A DNA stretch of 64,000 bases from positions 10,271,501-10,335,500 of the forward strand of contig CM067544.1 of the NCBI GenBank assembly GCA_034509755.1, given 5' to 3'. A model generated the notes under the pieces. The model saw only the letters and a list, made by a program, of their open reading frames with translations, was not told the origin of the DNA and made no database searches. How positions within the stretch are numbered: the stretch's first letter is position 1; the number at the start of each line of letters is the position of its first letter. The stretch comes from Anisodus tanguticus. Taxonomy: Eukaryota > Streptophyta > Magnoliopsida > Solanales > Solanaceae. Shown piece by piece: positions 34,774-47,226 of the stretch. Made by a program: the position numbers and the translations under genes.

Positions 34774-36334
34774 TTTGGAAATGAAAAATTTCATGTTGAG
34801 AGCGTTGTCTTCAAAATGGGCTTTTCAACGCACCATTTAAATTTAATCGGGCTCAAATATGAATTTCTATCCAACGTTGAGTGGGAAAAAAACGTCAGCA
34901 CAAATATATGACTTTGAAACAAAACTTTGCCACCAATGTTGTACAGGTGCATTACAAGTGGTGAGACAGCCGACCAAGTTGGAGATTGGTATACGCATAA
35001 ACTAATTAAAGTCATCAATTTCCTAAACAACGTGGACCGCTGAATCTAATCGCCACCTTCATTAGATTAAGTTGAGTCTAAGTCTACAAAAACCACAAGG
35101 GGAGATGAGCTTTTTAACCATATCCTATATATAGCAATTGGCTTTAAAGAAAAAGGGCATGCAACCAAGAAATTGCCTATTAGGAAGAATTACTGGGTAC
35201 AAACCTATCATATGGCTACCTCTTTTATTTATATTATTTTTTATATTTCATGCGGTGTCCGGTTTTCAGAGCCCAACTAATTTAAAGCACTACGTAGAAT
35301 CCATTTGAAAAAAGAGCGCTCTCCTTTATTTATATTCAAACTAATAGATGCATATAGTATGTATTTGTACATAAAATATAGAATTCCCTCTCAAGTATAA
35401 GACAATTGACATTATTTTCTTTCTACTATTAAATTCTTTAAATATTTATTTTACTTTTTAGGTCATCAATATTTTCTTTTTTATCTTTCTTAATATTATG
35501 ATATTTTTTCTCTTTCTTTTAATCTATGTTAAACTTACAAATATGCATGTATCAAAGTTACGTTTACTAATTTGTTAGTACTACTTATGAATTATTGAAC
35601 CACAAGAAATGATATTTCTCCTAATTCTACCTGCTACTAAAAAGAGGAACGTGGATGGCATGCATAATTATACTTCCTGTTAGAATCATAATTTGCGGTT
35701 ATTAGTAGAATTTGTATCACGGGTATTTCTAATAGATAGAGCATGAGAAGTTTTTCTGCCAATAAATAGTCACATAACTATGAATTTTTTTCTTTTTCTA
35801 CACAAAAGACACCCCGATGCATAAAACATTTCGCGCTAATAATCACGTAACTATGAGTAAAATAAAATTATCCAACAGTTGTAATTAAGCCAAGAGCGTT
35901 CAAGCAAACAGAAAAATCATCTTAATATATATATATATATATTTAATACCATTAAAATATATTATTGACTTTTTAAAGTTAGGACACACTTAATGAGATT
36001 TCTTAGTATGTATTCAAGTGAACATCTTTGGCAGAAGCAAAAAACAAAAAAGAATAATTGGAATTCATAGTTGTGAATCTCGATTTAAAATTTGTTTTTT
36101 TTATATAAATAAAATATTAGTTTATATGAATATATATTATATTTTGAATATTGTAGAAGAAAAAATTATCGTTTTTTAAATTTCGAACACCCTTGATGAG
36201 ATTTTTATATTAGTGTCAATAGAAGTTGAATTTTTTGGTATCTGTCATTTTTGTGTTAGTAAGAGTAAAATTTTATATTTTTTGGGTTAGAAATTATGAT
36301 TACGTGACGTTGATGAAAAAACTTAAAATTATAT
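34774..36334. other. AT-rich intergenic DNA
   Basis: About 1.6 kb between two copia elements. I see no exon, RNA gene or clear repeat except an (AT)n run near 35925-35942. Confidence 0.5.
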
Positions 36335-36339
36335 CACCA

Positions 36340-39300
36340 TATTAGCGAATATTCTCTCTATATTTTGTAATTATGATAAATGTATATTTAAGGTAACTTA
36401 GGATTCTAATTGTATTAGGAATCAACCTTTGTAAGGTAAGTTAGGATTCGTACCATATTAGGAATCAACCTTTGTACAACTATATATATTGTGAATAATG
36501 AAAGGAATCCCCAAGGAAAATTATTCCATCTTTCATGGTATCAAGAGCCTAAAACCTAAATTTCTTCTCTTCCTCATTCTCGGCCGAAATTAGCAGTAAA
36601 TTCTGCATTCCTCCCTTTTTCGGCCAAATTAGAAAATTCCCTTCCCTCGGCAGGCGACAACCATGTCTTCCCCCACAAATTCCGGTTCATCCACTGGCAC
36701 ACTTGACAACCCCTCTCAACGTTCAGTATCTTCTTTTCATCCGGCATTCGCCGTTAACAACATCAAGAATTTTATCCCTATAATTCTTGACCAAGAAGAC
36801 TGTCAATATTCCATGTGGATGGAACTATTCTACATTCATGCATGTGCATACAACGTGCTCGATCATATTGACGAATACATTCCTCGTCCCACCGATGTTA
36901 CGACTCAATCAAGCGTCGTCTTGACGCCATCGTCAAACAATGGATCTACGACATCATCTCCAAAGACCCGTTGTGCACTATCATGAAAACAGTGCTACGG
37001 CATGTGGACTTTGGGTCCGGCTAGAAGAAATCTTTCGGGACAATAAAAATACTCGGCCGTATATTTGGAAGAGCAATTCAATAATACCCGCCTCGAGAAT
37101 TTTAACAACATGTCCGAATATTGTAAGCAATCGAAACTCATAACCGATCAACTATCCAACGTCGGGACTTCTTTTCGAAAACCAAGATGGTGCTTCAACT
37201 TGTTGCGGGTTTACCAAAAGGTGAATATGACACTCACAACAATGATTCAACAAGCCGACCCTCTCCCAAGTTTCAACAAGGCACGTTCACAACTATTGTT
37301 GGAAGAAACTAGACGTGCTAAACAAGAGGAACATAACCAAAAGGCGTTAGCCGTTGACGGGATGGCAATACTGCGGCCAAAGAAGAACCGGCCATCACAA
37401 AGATGTCCAAGAGCGAGCGAAGCACCACCTGGTTGCGGTCCACCAAGAAAGAAGCCAGCAGCAAGCAACAACAACAACAACGGCGAAGAAGCGAAGCAGC
37501 GGCAAGAATCGCAAAGCAATAATAAGAAGAATAACGCAGCGGCAGCGAGCCCGGCAAATGCCGGCTGTCCCCGATCGATTTGGGCCGGCCCACACCACCG
37601 TGAACCTTCAACAGCCCGACGACAATTGGTACATGAACACCGAGCCACATCTCACCTCACCCGGTCGTCGTGGTAACCTATCTCAACTACATCGGTTAAA
37701 GTGTCCTCAATTTATTACGTCGGCAATGGTCATCGCATTCCAATTGAAGGTTACGGTAACACACACACCAAACATCCACACCCACCTTTCTCCCTAAACC
37801 ACGTCATATACACACCTAACATCATCAAAAACTTAATATCTCGTTAGAAAATTCACTAGCAATAATTACGTGTCAGTCGAATTTGACCCCGTTGGTTTTT
37901 CTCGTGAAAGAACTCAATACGGGGAAAATTCTTACACGCCACAATAGTGTGGGAGACCTCTACCCATTTACTCAATCTTCCGCTGTCAGACCGCAAGCAC
38001 CTCTATCCCTTGCGGCAATCTCTCCCTCCACTTGGCACAACAGACTCGGACACCCGGAGACCCGCTTTTACTTTTCTTAGGACTTCTAAGCGTATTCAAT
38101 GTAATAATGGAAAAATTGCCCAACACTGTTTTTCTTGTCCACTAGGCAAACATACTCGTCTTCCATTTATGTCATCAAACAGTGTTACTTTTTCTCCCTT
38201 TGATATTGTTCATGCTGATTTGTGGACATCTCCGATTGTTAGCTCTTTGGGTCATAAATTCTATCTAGTATTCTTGGATGATTTTTCACATTTTGTCTGG
38301 ATTTACCCACTGAAATTTAAATCTGAAGTTTTTACAAAATTCCTCGAGTTTCACAAATTCATTAAAACACAATTTGAAAAATCTATCAAATCATTCCAAT
38401 GTGATGATGGACGTGAATTTAATAACTCGGCATTTCACAATTTATATTCTAAACAAGGCATGGTTTTCCGTTTTTCTTGTCCCTATACTTCTTCGCAAAA
38501 CGGAAAGGCTGAAATAATTATACGTACCATCAATAACATGGTTCACACACTTCTGTTTCATGCCTGCCTACCACCACCTTTTTGGGTCTATGCTGTCAAA
38601 ATGGTTGAATCCCTTCTTAATATTTTACCAACTAGCACACTCTAAAACAAGACCCCTACCGAAATCTTATACCGTAGGCTACCATCATATGATCACCTAC
38701 GTATTTTTGAATGCTTATGCTACCCCAACATGGCCTCCACTGCATCTCACAAACTTGCCCCTCGCACTCTGCCATGTGTCTTCCTTGGTCTATCTCCTAA
38801 TCATCGGGGATACTTGTGCTATGACATTGCTACTCGCAAAATCATCGTCTCCCGTCACGTCACATTTGACGAGACAACCTTTCCTTTTTCAAATCTCCAG
38901 AAATTTCGTACCACCGATTACATCTTTCTCGATGAACCAAGTCTCGTCCCCGATCATCCAAAATCTATACCAACAAAGACCCACCGTTCCGACAAGATCG
39001 CCACCGTCCGCACCACCCTAACGACTCCCCGCTCACCCCTACGGCCCCCGGTCGAGTCACCGAAAACCGGTCCCAATTTGAACTGCTACCCATTGGTCCG
39101 AACTAGTGGACCGGCAAACCTCCGGCCCGACCCACCGCCACTGCCGTCTCATCGTATGGAGACTCGTGCACAACACGGGATATTCAAACCCAAGGTTCAC
39201 TTCAATCTCTCCACACAAACCTTATCACCCATTCCAAAAAATCCAAAACTAGCAAAACCGGACCCAAATTGGAATGCGGCCATGTGCGAGAAATTTAACG

Positions 39301-40964
39301 CTTTAACCAAGCAGAACACTTGGGATTTGGTACCTAGACCCAAAGGTGTGAATGTTATCCGATGTATGTGGCTATTTCGGCACAAGTTCAGAGACAGTGG
39401 TGACTTAGAGAGGTATAAAGCAAGACTAGTTGCAAATGGCACTAATCGGCGGGGAGGGTATTGATTGTGGTGAGACATTCGATCCGGTTGTTAAACCGGC
39501 CACTATTCGGATCGTTCTCGGTATTGCTATGGGCATGCATTGGCCGATTCATCGACTTGATGTCAAGAATGCATTCCTTCATGGGGATTTGAAAGAGACT
39601 CGTACATGCATCACCTCCGGCTTTGTTCATCCCAAGCCTCCGCAACTTGTGTGTTGTCTCGTGAAGTCATTGTATGGATTGAAACAGCACCCCGCGCTTG
39701 GTATGATCGTTTTACCGGTATCTTCTGCAGATTGGTTTTGTATGTAGCAGGTATGATAACTCTCTCTTCACTTTTCACCGAGGTAGCAAGACTTTGCATA
39801 TTTGCTATTATATGTCAATGACATTGTTCTTACCGCCTCATCCGACGGTTTGAAGAATGAAATCATTGCTCTACTCAAAACCGAATTTGCTATGACCGAC
39901 TTGGGCAAGCTAAGTTATTTTCTCGGGTATATCGGTAACCGAATCTGCACCAATATGTTCCCGTGTCGGCGTAAGTATGCGAAGAGATAGTGTACGGGGC
40001 CAAGATGGCAAATTGTAAAATTATGCCAACTCCGTGGACTCCAAATCCAAGCTTAGTGCCAATGACGGTGCGCCGCTTTCGATCCCACTCTATATCGGAG
40101 TCTAGCGGTGTGCTCTTCGCATCTTACATTCACTAGGCCCGATATTACATATGCCGTTCGGCAGGTGTGTGTCCGTTCATGCACGACCCCGAGAGTCCCA
40201 TTTTGCGCCCTCAAACGTATTATCGGATACGTTAAGGCACACTAGACTTTGGATTACACTTATACCCCTCTCGCCCCAACCAAGTTACTTGCCTACACGG
40301 ATGTAGATTGGGCGGGATGTCCGTACACACGTCGCTCCACCTCGTGTACTGTGTATTTCTTGGGGATAATCTTATCTCATGGTCCGCTAAGAGAGCGAGC
40401 CACACTATCCCGTTCGAGTGCCGAAGCGAATATCGCGGTGTTGCTAATGTAGTTCTTTGAGATCCGTTGGCTCCGAAATCTTCTTTTAGAGCTCCGGTGT
40501 CCACTCCGCAAGGCGTCTATAGTCTATTGTGACAACATATCCGCCATCTATATGTCTCATAATCTGGTCCAACATCAGCGGACTAAGCATATTGAGATGG
40601 ATATCCACTTTGTGCGAGAGAAGGTTGCCCGTGGTCGGTCAAAATATTACACGTGCCTTCCTCTTATCGGTATGCGTACATCTTCACAAAGGGACTACCG
40701 CGACGCCTCTTCACCGACTTCCGATCCACTGAGAGCGTTCGGCCTCCTCCCGCTCCGTCTGAGGGGGAGTATTAGCGAATATTCTCTGTATATTTTGTAA
40801 TTATGATAAATGTATATTTAAGGTAACTTAGGATTTTAATTGTATTAGGAATCAACCTTTATAAGGTAAGTTAGGATTCGTACCATATTAGGAATCAACC
40901 TTTGTACAGTATATATATTGTGAATAATGAAAGAAATTCCAAAGGGAAATTATTCCATTTTTCA
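36340..40964 (+). mobile_element. Ty1-copia retrotransposon, complete but decayed
   Basis: LTRs at 36340-36535 and 40770-40964 (196 and 195 bp) are near identical. The primer site TGGTATCAAGAGCC starts at 36536, and the polypurine tract 'gagggggag' (40761-40769) precedes the right LTR. Flanks are CACCA (36335-36339) and CACAA (40965-40969), a 4/5 match to a 5-bp duplication. Both LTRs begin TATTAG and not the usual TG. The short LTRs and pol sequence fit the Ale/Retrofit lineage (inference). Confidence 0.93.
36663..40745 (+). pseudogene. Copia gag-pol polyprotein, frameshifted
   Basis: Gag starts at ATG 36663 (MSSPTNSGSSTGTLDNPSQR) and continues in other frames to about 37350 (NNTRLENFNNMSEYCKQ, PLPSFNKARSQLLLEETRR). 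A protease remnant is near 37628 (WYMNTEPHLTS, DTG lost). Integrase lies at 38020-38650: LGKHTRLPF, FSPFDIVHADLWTSPI, FQCDDGREFNN and FWVYAVKMVE. The linker ETRAQHGIFKPKVHFNLSTQ is at about 39160. Reverse transcriptase runs 39260-40010: WDLVPRPKGVNVIRCMWLF, LDVKNAFLHGDL, and a catalytic block reading YVND where YVDD is expected. RNase H is at about 40280-40620. At least five frame changes. Not functional. Confidence 0.88.
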
Positions 40965-40969
40965 CACAA

Positions 40970-41729
40970 TTTATGAAATTTACTTGAAGAAAATGGATCT
41001 CTTTAAAATTTACACTTACTCCAATCTTATGGGATAAACTTGAGTAACTCGATTCCTAGTAAACCGGTGGTCTCCTCCCCCGCCCACAGACCCAAACCCA
41101 AAACCGCAATTTGTTTACCGGTTTTTCTATCCCATCAGCGGTTTTCATTGTGGAATATGACTTTCCCGTAAACCGGGAGCGCTTTAACATGGGCCCGCAT
41201 TTGTCCAGGATATGTGGCGACTCGACCGCACTCTAATACTTTCACGTGCCATCCACGTGCTTCATCCATCCAATATTTTTGTTCTTACTTGCATGGTACC
41301 AAGCCCCAATGCTTCCTATTTCATCTGCACCTGTCTAGCCTTTTCAGAACCTGATGCCCCTCCATTTGCCATTTCAAGCTTCTGTTTCATTGTTCACATA
41401 AAGTAAAAGCAACTGCTTTTGTACCATTCGTAGAAACCAAGATTGTAAGGGAGTACTTCACAATTTTTCCTTAAAGCATGTTTAATTAATGACTTACCAA
41501 TAAGATTGTCAGGTAGGATGTAGTGATTGGGTTGTGAAATGCACGTACCAGAAGGAGAGTGTGTTATGACACTGCAACTGTATTATTTTATGATATTTTA
41601 ATACAATAAGGTAGTGGTGCAGCCCCCCTATTCCAAGAATGTGGAAAACTGGTTTTCAATGAAAACATACTGCTATTCTTCCTTTTGAGGCAAACCACTG
41701 CGCCTATAGTAATTTAAAGCCCAGGGGCT
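40970..41729 (+). promoter_or_regulatory. Upstream region of the LBD41-like gene
   Basis: Non-coding DNA between the copia element and the gene. It should hold the proximal promoter. I could not assign specific factor sites. Confidence 0.4.
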
Positions 41730-41739
41730 CATATATATG
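41730..41739 (+). promoter_or_regulatory. Candidate TATA box of the LBD41-like gene
   Basis: 'catatatatg' lies about 85 bases before the ATG at 41819, leaving room for a leader of about 50-60 nt. The spacing is typical for a plant TATA promoter. Position is inferred only. Confidence 0.5.
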
Positions 41740-41818
41740 TCTCATGCATCTTCTCATCTTTTAACTCATAAAAATAATTTCCCCTCTTCTCACTATACTT
41801 GTCCCAAAATTAGTGAAA

Positions 41819-42928
41819 ATGCGTATGAGTTGCAATGGTTGTAGAGTTCTTCGAAAAGGCTGCAGCGAAAGTTGTAGTATTAGACCTTGTCTTCAATGGA
41901 TCAAAACCCCTGAGTCTCAGTCCCACGCCACTGTTTTCCTCGCAAAATTTTACGGCCGTGCCGGACTTATGAATCTTATCAACGCTGGTCCTCATCACCT
42001 TCGTCCTGGTAAATATTCGACTCACTAAGTTATCCCTTTCGTTCACTTTATGTGAATCACCTTTCAGATTTTCGAAACTCAAACAATATTTTTTTTATAT
42101 TTTTTTGAATTACTAATTATGGTAATTTATAATATTTTTGACAGTAATTTTTATGTTTATGTGTTTAATTTATGATCATAATTTAAAAGTTTGATTTTTG
42201 AATTTAAATTGTGACACATAAATTGAGACGGAGAGAATATTAGTTATCTTTGCATGTGTATAATTAGTTCATAGTTTAATAATCTTTACTAATGTTTTCG
42301 TTTTTATCTGTTTGCAGCAATATTTAGGTCATTGTTATACGAGGCTTGTGGCAGAATAGTGAATCCAATATATGGATCCGTGGGGTTGTTATGGTCAGGG
42401 AATTGGCAGCTTTGTCAAAATGCAGTGGAGGCGGTACTAAAAGGAGATCCAATTACTCCCATAGCTTCTGAAGTTGCAGTAAACCACAACGGTCCTCCTT
42501 TGAAACTGCCTTACGATATTAGACATATTAACAAAGATGATAACTCTACCAAGTCCAATGATCTTCACCGGGTCAGGACCCGATGTCGATTCAAGCGCTC
42601 AGGTGCTAAGACAAAGGTAACAAAAACGAACCTGGTTTGTTCCGGGTCAGGTGATGAATCTGTCCATGAGAAAGTTAATGGGTCTACGAGCCATGAGTCT
42701 TCGTTGTCTCACCAATCTGAAGAAATGGCTGATGCAGAAGATTCAGCTATAGTAGAGCCTGTTAAAGAGGATAACGGACCTGAAAACGGCGAAATTGAAT
42801 TGGAACTGACTTTAGGCTTTTCGTTGTTTGCAACTGCTCAAGATAAACCGAAGGAAACTAAACGGAATAAACATTTTCGTTTGCTGGACGCCACTGGAGA
42901 ATGTAAAATGGAGCTTGGCCTTCATTGA
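41819..42928 (+). CDS. LBD41-like: Class II LOB-domain transcription factor, LBD41-like, 266 aa
   Basis: Two exons, 41819-42008 and 42318-42928, join in frame across a 309-bp GT/AG intron to encode 266 residues. The C block is CxxCx6CxxxC at Cys5, 8, 15 and 19. The GAS block FLAKFYGRAG is at 40-49, followed by AIFRSLLYEACGRIVNPIYG after the intron. The absence of a full leucine zipper and the sequence SVGLLWSGNWQLCQNAVEAV place it in class II with LBD40/41/42. LBD proteins are plant-specific nuclear DNA-binding factors; LBD41 of Arabidopsis is known for induction under low oxygen. Near the C-terminus LELTL (225-229) is an LxLxL EAR repression motif, so a repressor role is likely. The gene looks intact. 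A copia element ends 0.85 kb upstream. Confidence 0.93.
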
Positions 42929-44338
42929 TCACTAGTTTACTTTTTTACTTTTTTGTCCTCTGTGAGAGTACCATGTGCAAATACGAACTTATGTAGCAAA
43001 AGAATTTTTGTTTTGTTTTCACCATTGGCAAAAGTAATTTACATGTTTATCCTCCTTATAAGGACTCTTTAACAGTCTAGCCATGAGAAAAGGAAACTAA
43101 TAACGCAAGCTAAAGTAAGCTTGTTAATTATTTAAGTTGCTGATCACTGGTAAATCAAATTGGCGGAGTATACAAATACATTAACTTATTAATAATCCTA
43201 ATAGTTTATCATTATGTTCAATTGGTTGAAAATATTTGGGGTGGAAAAGTGGAAGTAATTCTTGAGGGATACAAAACATTTCCCTTTCTGGGTATGTACC
43301 CCTTAGGCCTTATCCCCTCTATGACAACTTGTTTTAATTTTTTCAAATTTAGATTGAAAATTTATGAAATTGTTTGACATCCTATTTTGAAGTTTGAACT
43401 AGCAAGTGTAATTTCAAACCCAAGCTATTTAACTCTTAATACATGAGTATATATTTAATATTCTTCGTTCCAGTAATTCACTTGGAATTGTCAAAAGGAG
43501 TGAATCTTAGGGATTGATTGATTAGCTGAATGTTTTGGATTGGAATGAGCACCCAAGTCCAACAAAAAGAATAGGTCTTGGTCATTGCGCTTCTTGTACG
43601 TGTTCTCGCTTCGGACAACTGTAAGTATATGGTGTCTGAAGTTTCTTTTGACAATATCTGAAATTTTTCATTTTTGTTTGAAATTTATGTGGGTATAACT
43701 GAAGTTCTAGTAAAAATAGACAAATGAAATTCAATTATTTTGCCTAAACTTTATGCATGCTTCAAATATTTTAATTTGAGGTATAGTTTTATTAAGCCTA
43801 ATTTTAGACAGTATGCAAAATGAATATATACAGAGTTAAATGACCATATCTTGTCCCAATAACTACCGTAGCCTAGGTCCAAAATTCGTTTGCTAAAAGA
43901 AATACGGATGATCTACCTGCCTGGGGAAAATCCTTATTCCCGTTCCTTTAATTAGCTTCAAGTAGTGATTGTTGTCGCTTTTGCGTGTTCTGTCGCCTAG
44001 GTTGCTTTGATTCTCTATTCATGGGGAGTGGAAAGCTTATGAGACTAATTTGCGTTTTGAACAAGTGCACTGTTGCCTTCCCTACCTTTCTTAAAAGAAA
44101 AAAGCTTAGCCAGCAGTGTGTCTTTTGAGAAGGTATGCTTAATTGTTTAGGGCATGAACCACATGTTTTGAATCAGCCTGCAACAAACAAGAGTTAGCAT
44201 ACAATATATATTCCTTCCTTTTGGGAGGATACCTAATACGTTCTTATTCTAGTTTATGTTTCTGATTCCATTTTCAGGTCCAGACCTAGTTGGAATTACT
44301 ATTCTTTTAGAAGAGGAGAACAGAAGGTTCATTTAGTC
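42929..44338. other. Intergenic region between LBD41-like and KH genes
   Basis: Holds the 3' UTR of the LBD gene and the leader of the KH gene. I see no further gene or repeat. Confidence 0.45.
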
Positions 44339-46926
44339 ATGGATAGGAATAAAACAAGTTCTGTTAAGAAATTCTCAAACCCCCAATTCAAGAAAAAGGA
44401 AATTGGAATCACCCTAACCTTGAACCATCTTCTGAAAATGCTCAAGCTTCAGATACTGTCTATCATATACTTTGTCAATCCAAAAGAATTAGTAGTGTAA
44501 TTGGGAAAGGTGGTAACATAATCAAATCCTTAAAGAGAGAAAACACAGGCAAAGATCACAGTTGCTGACTTTGTTCCTGCTTCAGATGAGAGACTGATAA
44601 TCATCTCTAAAAAGCTGGCTGGAAGAACCAATAGTGACTACAGCAATGAGAATCAAGTGACAAGGGAAGAAAATGAAGGCATGGACCCACATTGTGCTGC
44701 CCAAGATGCTCTTCTAAAGGTCCACGATAGGATTGTCGATGAAGACTTGGGTGGAGCAGCAGATGTGAATAGCAAGGAAATTATAGTCACTACACGTCTC
44801 CTTGTTGCTAGAAATTTGGTGGGGGGCTTTTAGGAAGAAAAGGTGATGTTATTCAGAGATTGCGGAAAGAGACTGGGCCAGATTCGTGTTCTTCCTGCTG
44901 ATCATCTCCCAGCTTGCACTATGGCCACTGATGAATTAGTTCAAGTAGGATTCTTATTGCTCTTTTTATGCAGCTAATTTGAAATTTCTGGGTCATGATT
45001 TTGTATATGAGCTTTTTCTTACTCGGAGTCTCGACTCTAGGGATAATTTTTTTCGCTAACAGTTCTGAGGGTAAAAGGAAATGAAATATCACAATTTTAG
45101 TGTTGATTTTAGTAATCTAATTTCTGTATGCAGCTTGACGATTGGAAATTCGTCCTGATTGTTTACACTTCATTTCCTGTCTTATTCTCATAAGCTTTTG
45201 CTAGTCAAAATTGCCCAGTTCAAGAGTAGTTTGACAGATCCTTTGCTTTCAACCGTCTGTTAGTTTCTTGGTTTTTATGGTATTAACTCCTTCGTGGATA
45301 CAGTCATGTCGCGAAAAACTGCTCTATAGAGTTCTGCTATTTGGCAAAAGCTGGTTACGTACTACTCTATAGAGTTAAATTAAGTGCCTTGCTGGGCCAT
45401 ATCACGTTGAAAACAATTTCAGTGCTGGTAGTTTTTTTCAGATTTCAGGTGAACTTGGTCTGGTAAGTAAAGCGTTGTATCAAGTGTCAACTCTGTTGCA
45501 TCAGAATCTGCGTAAAGACAAACCTCCCTTGAGTTTTCCCATGGCTCATGGTGCTCAATGTTTTCATCCCCCTGATCCTCTTATGGACAATATGCTTTCT
45601 CCAGGTAATCCTGTGTGGTCTCAACGAAGCACTAATCTAAATAGTTTGCCACCTGTGGCATGGGAGGGAGGATATCGGAACCAGCCTTCTGGAATGGGAC
45701 AGGGATTTTGATTATGTTCCTCCTCCTCATGCTAAAGAAGCTCCAACTGACTTCACCATGAAAATTATGTGTTCTGCTGCAAAGATTGGTAGTGTCATTG
45801 GCAAGGGGGGCTTCAATGTAAAACAACTGCAGCAGGAAACAGGGGCAAGTATTCACGTCGAGGATGTTTCACCTGAATCTGATGAAAGAGTTATTAGAGT
45901 CTCCTCTTTGGAGGTAATATTAACTGTTGTGAAATTCTTAATAAAAGCATACTGATATATGTCAGTAAGATTTTTCTTTGTCCCTCTTCCAGGCTCTTTG
46001 GGATCCTGGGTCACAAACTATTGATGCCATTCTTCAGCTTCAGCATAAAACAAGTGAAATCTCTGATAAAGGAATAATCACTACCAGGCTTCTAGTTCCC
46101 CCTAGTAAGGTTGGCTGCATTCTTGGACAAGGAGGTCAGTTATCAATGAGATGAGGAAAAGGACCCAAGTGGATATTCGTGTGTTTTCCAAAGACGACTA
46201 GCCTAAATGTGCATCCGCAGATGAGGAGCTTGTAAAGGGGATTCACTCACCGTCAGTATTTACTCTTGGTCGTGCCACATGCCCCTAATCTTTTATCTTA
46301 TAGTGCCTCTGGGTGCTATTATTTCAAATATTTAGTTAGAAGTTCGTCGCAAGAGTAATTGAGGTTCTACTAACTCAGATTTCTGGAAGCTTTGGTATTG
46401 CAAAAGATGGCTTGGTAGAGATTTTGTCAAGACTTAGAGCAAGATGCCTCCGTGATGCTAATGGTAGTATGGAGTCTGCTCCAGTTAGGTCACTCCCTTG
46501 GTTTGGTCCTTCAAGAGTCAGCCGGACTGGAGATCCACGGTCTTCAAGTGTGATGAGAGCCGGGTGCTGACAGCTCTAGTGGATATGAACTTTGGAAGGT
46601 ATGATATTTCAGCCTGCAAATGTTGTTGTTCACAAGTTCATGCTATTTCTGATTGAGAAAAAACAATTATCATAACACCGTTAAACTGCATATGCACTAA
46701 AAGGGGTGAAGGGTTGGTGGTGGTACCAGACACCACTTGGATATGTGAAAACGAGTGTATCATTACTGTACATGAGCACACACCTTCCCATGTACATAAG
46801 TCCTTAACTATTTGTATGTCAATGTGCTAACCTAGATAATCCAATTGGGCATATGATGTTTTAATTCCTTTGTCCTCTTATGTGACTAAACAGGTGTAAA
46901 ATTGTACTTCTAGGGTGGTGTTCGTG

Positions 46927-46931
46927 GTTAT
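46927..46931. repeat. Target-site duplication GTTAT, left copy
   Basis: GTTAT lies before the copia at 46932 and again at 52275-52279. Removing the element and one copy restores the KH exon reading GGVRGYDSAS. Confidence 0.92.
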
Positions 46932-47226
46932 TGAAAGAAATAATCCTCTTCATTATTTTCATTACTTGAAAGACTATATATACAAGTTACATAATAGGAG
47001 AGAATCGTATTCCTATTCCATTCCTAAAACCTATTCTATACATTTATGGTAATACACTAATTATGGTAATACACTACTAATTATATTACAACATTACCTA
47101 AAGTAGGATACTAAATATTTACTATAAATTACATTACCTAAATAGCCTTAACCGAGAGTCATTTATGGAGGCAAATCCGAGACTCAATATACACATGTAT
47201 ATTGTGTATATTGTGTATACTTAACA
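46932..47226 (-). repeat. 3' LTR of the KH-gene copia (normal structure)
   Basis: Starts 'tgaaagaaataatcc' and ends 'tacttaaca' on the plus strand. It includes ~180 bp ('aatacactaattatgg' to 'aaatccgaga') that is absent from the right LTR. Confidence 0.9.
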
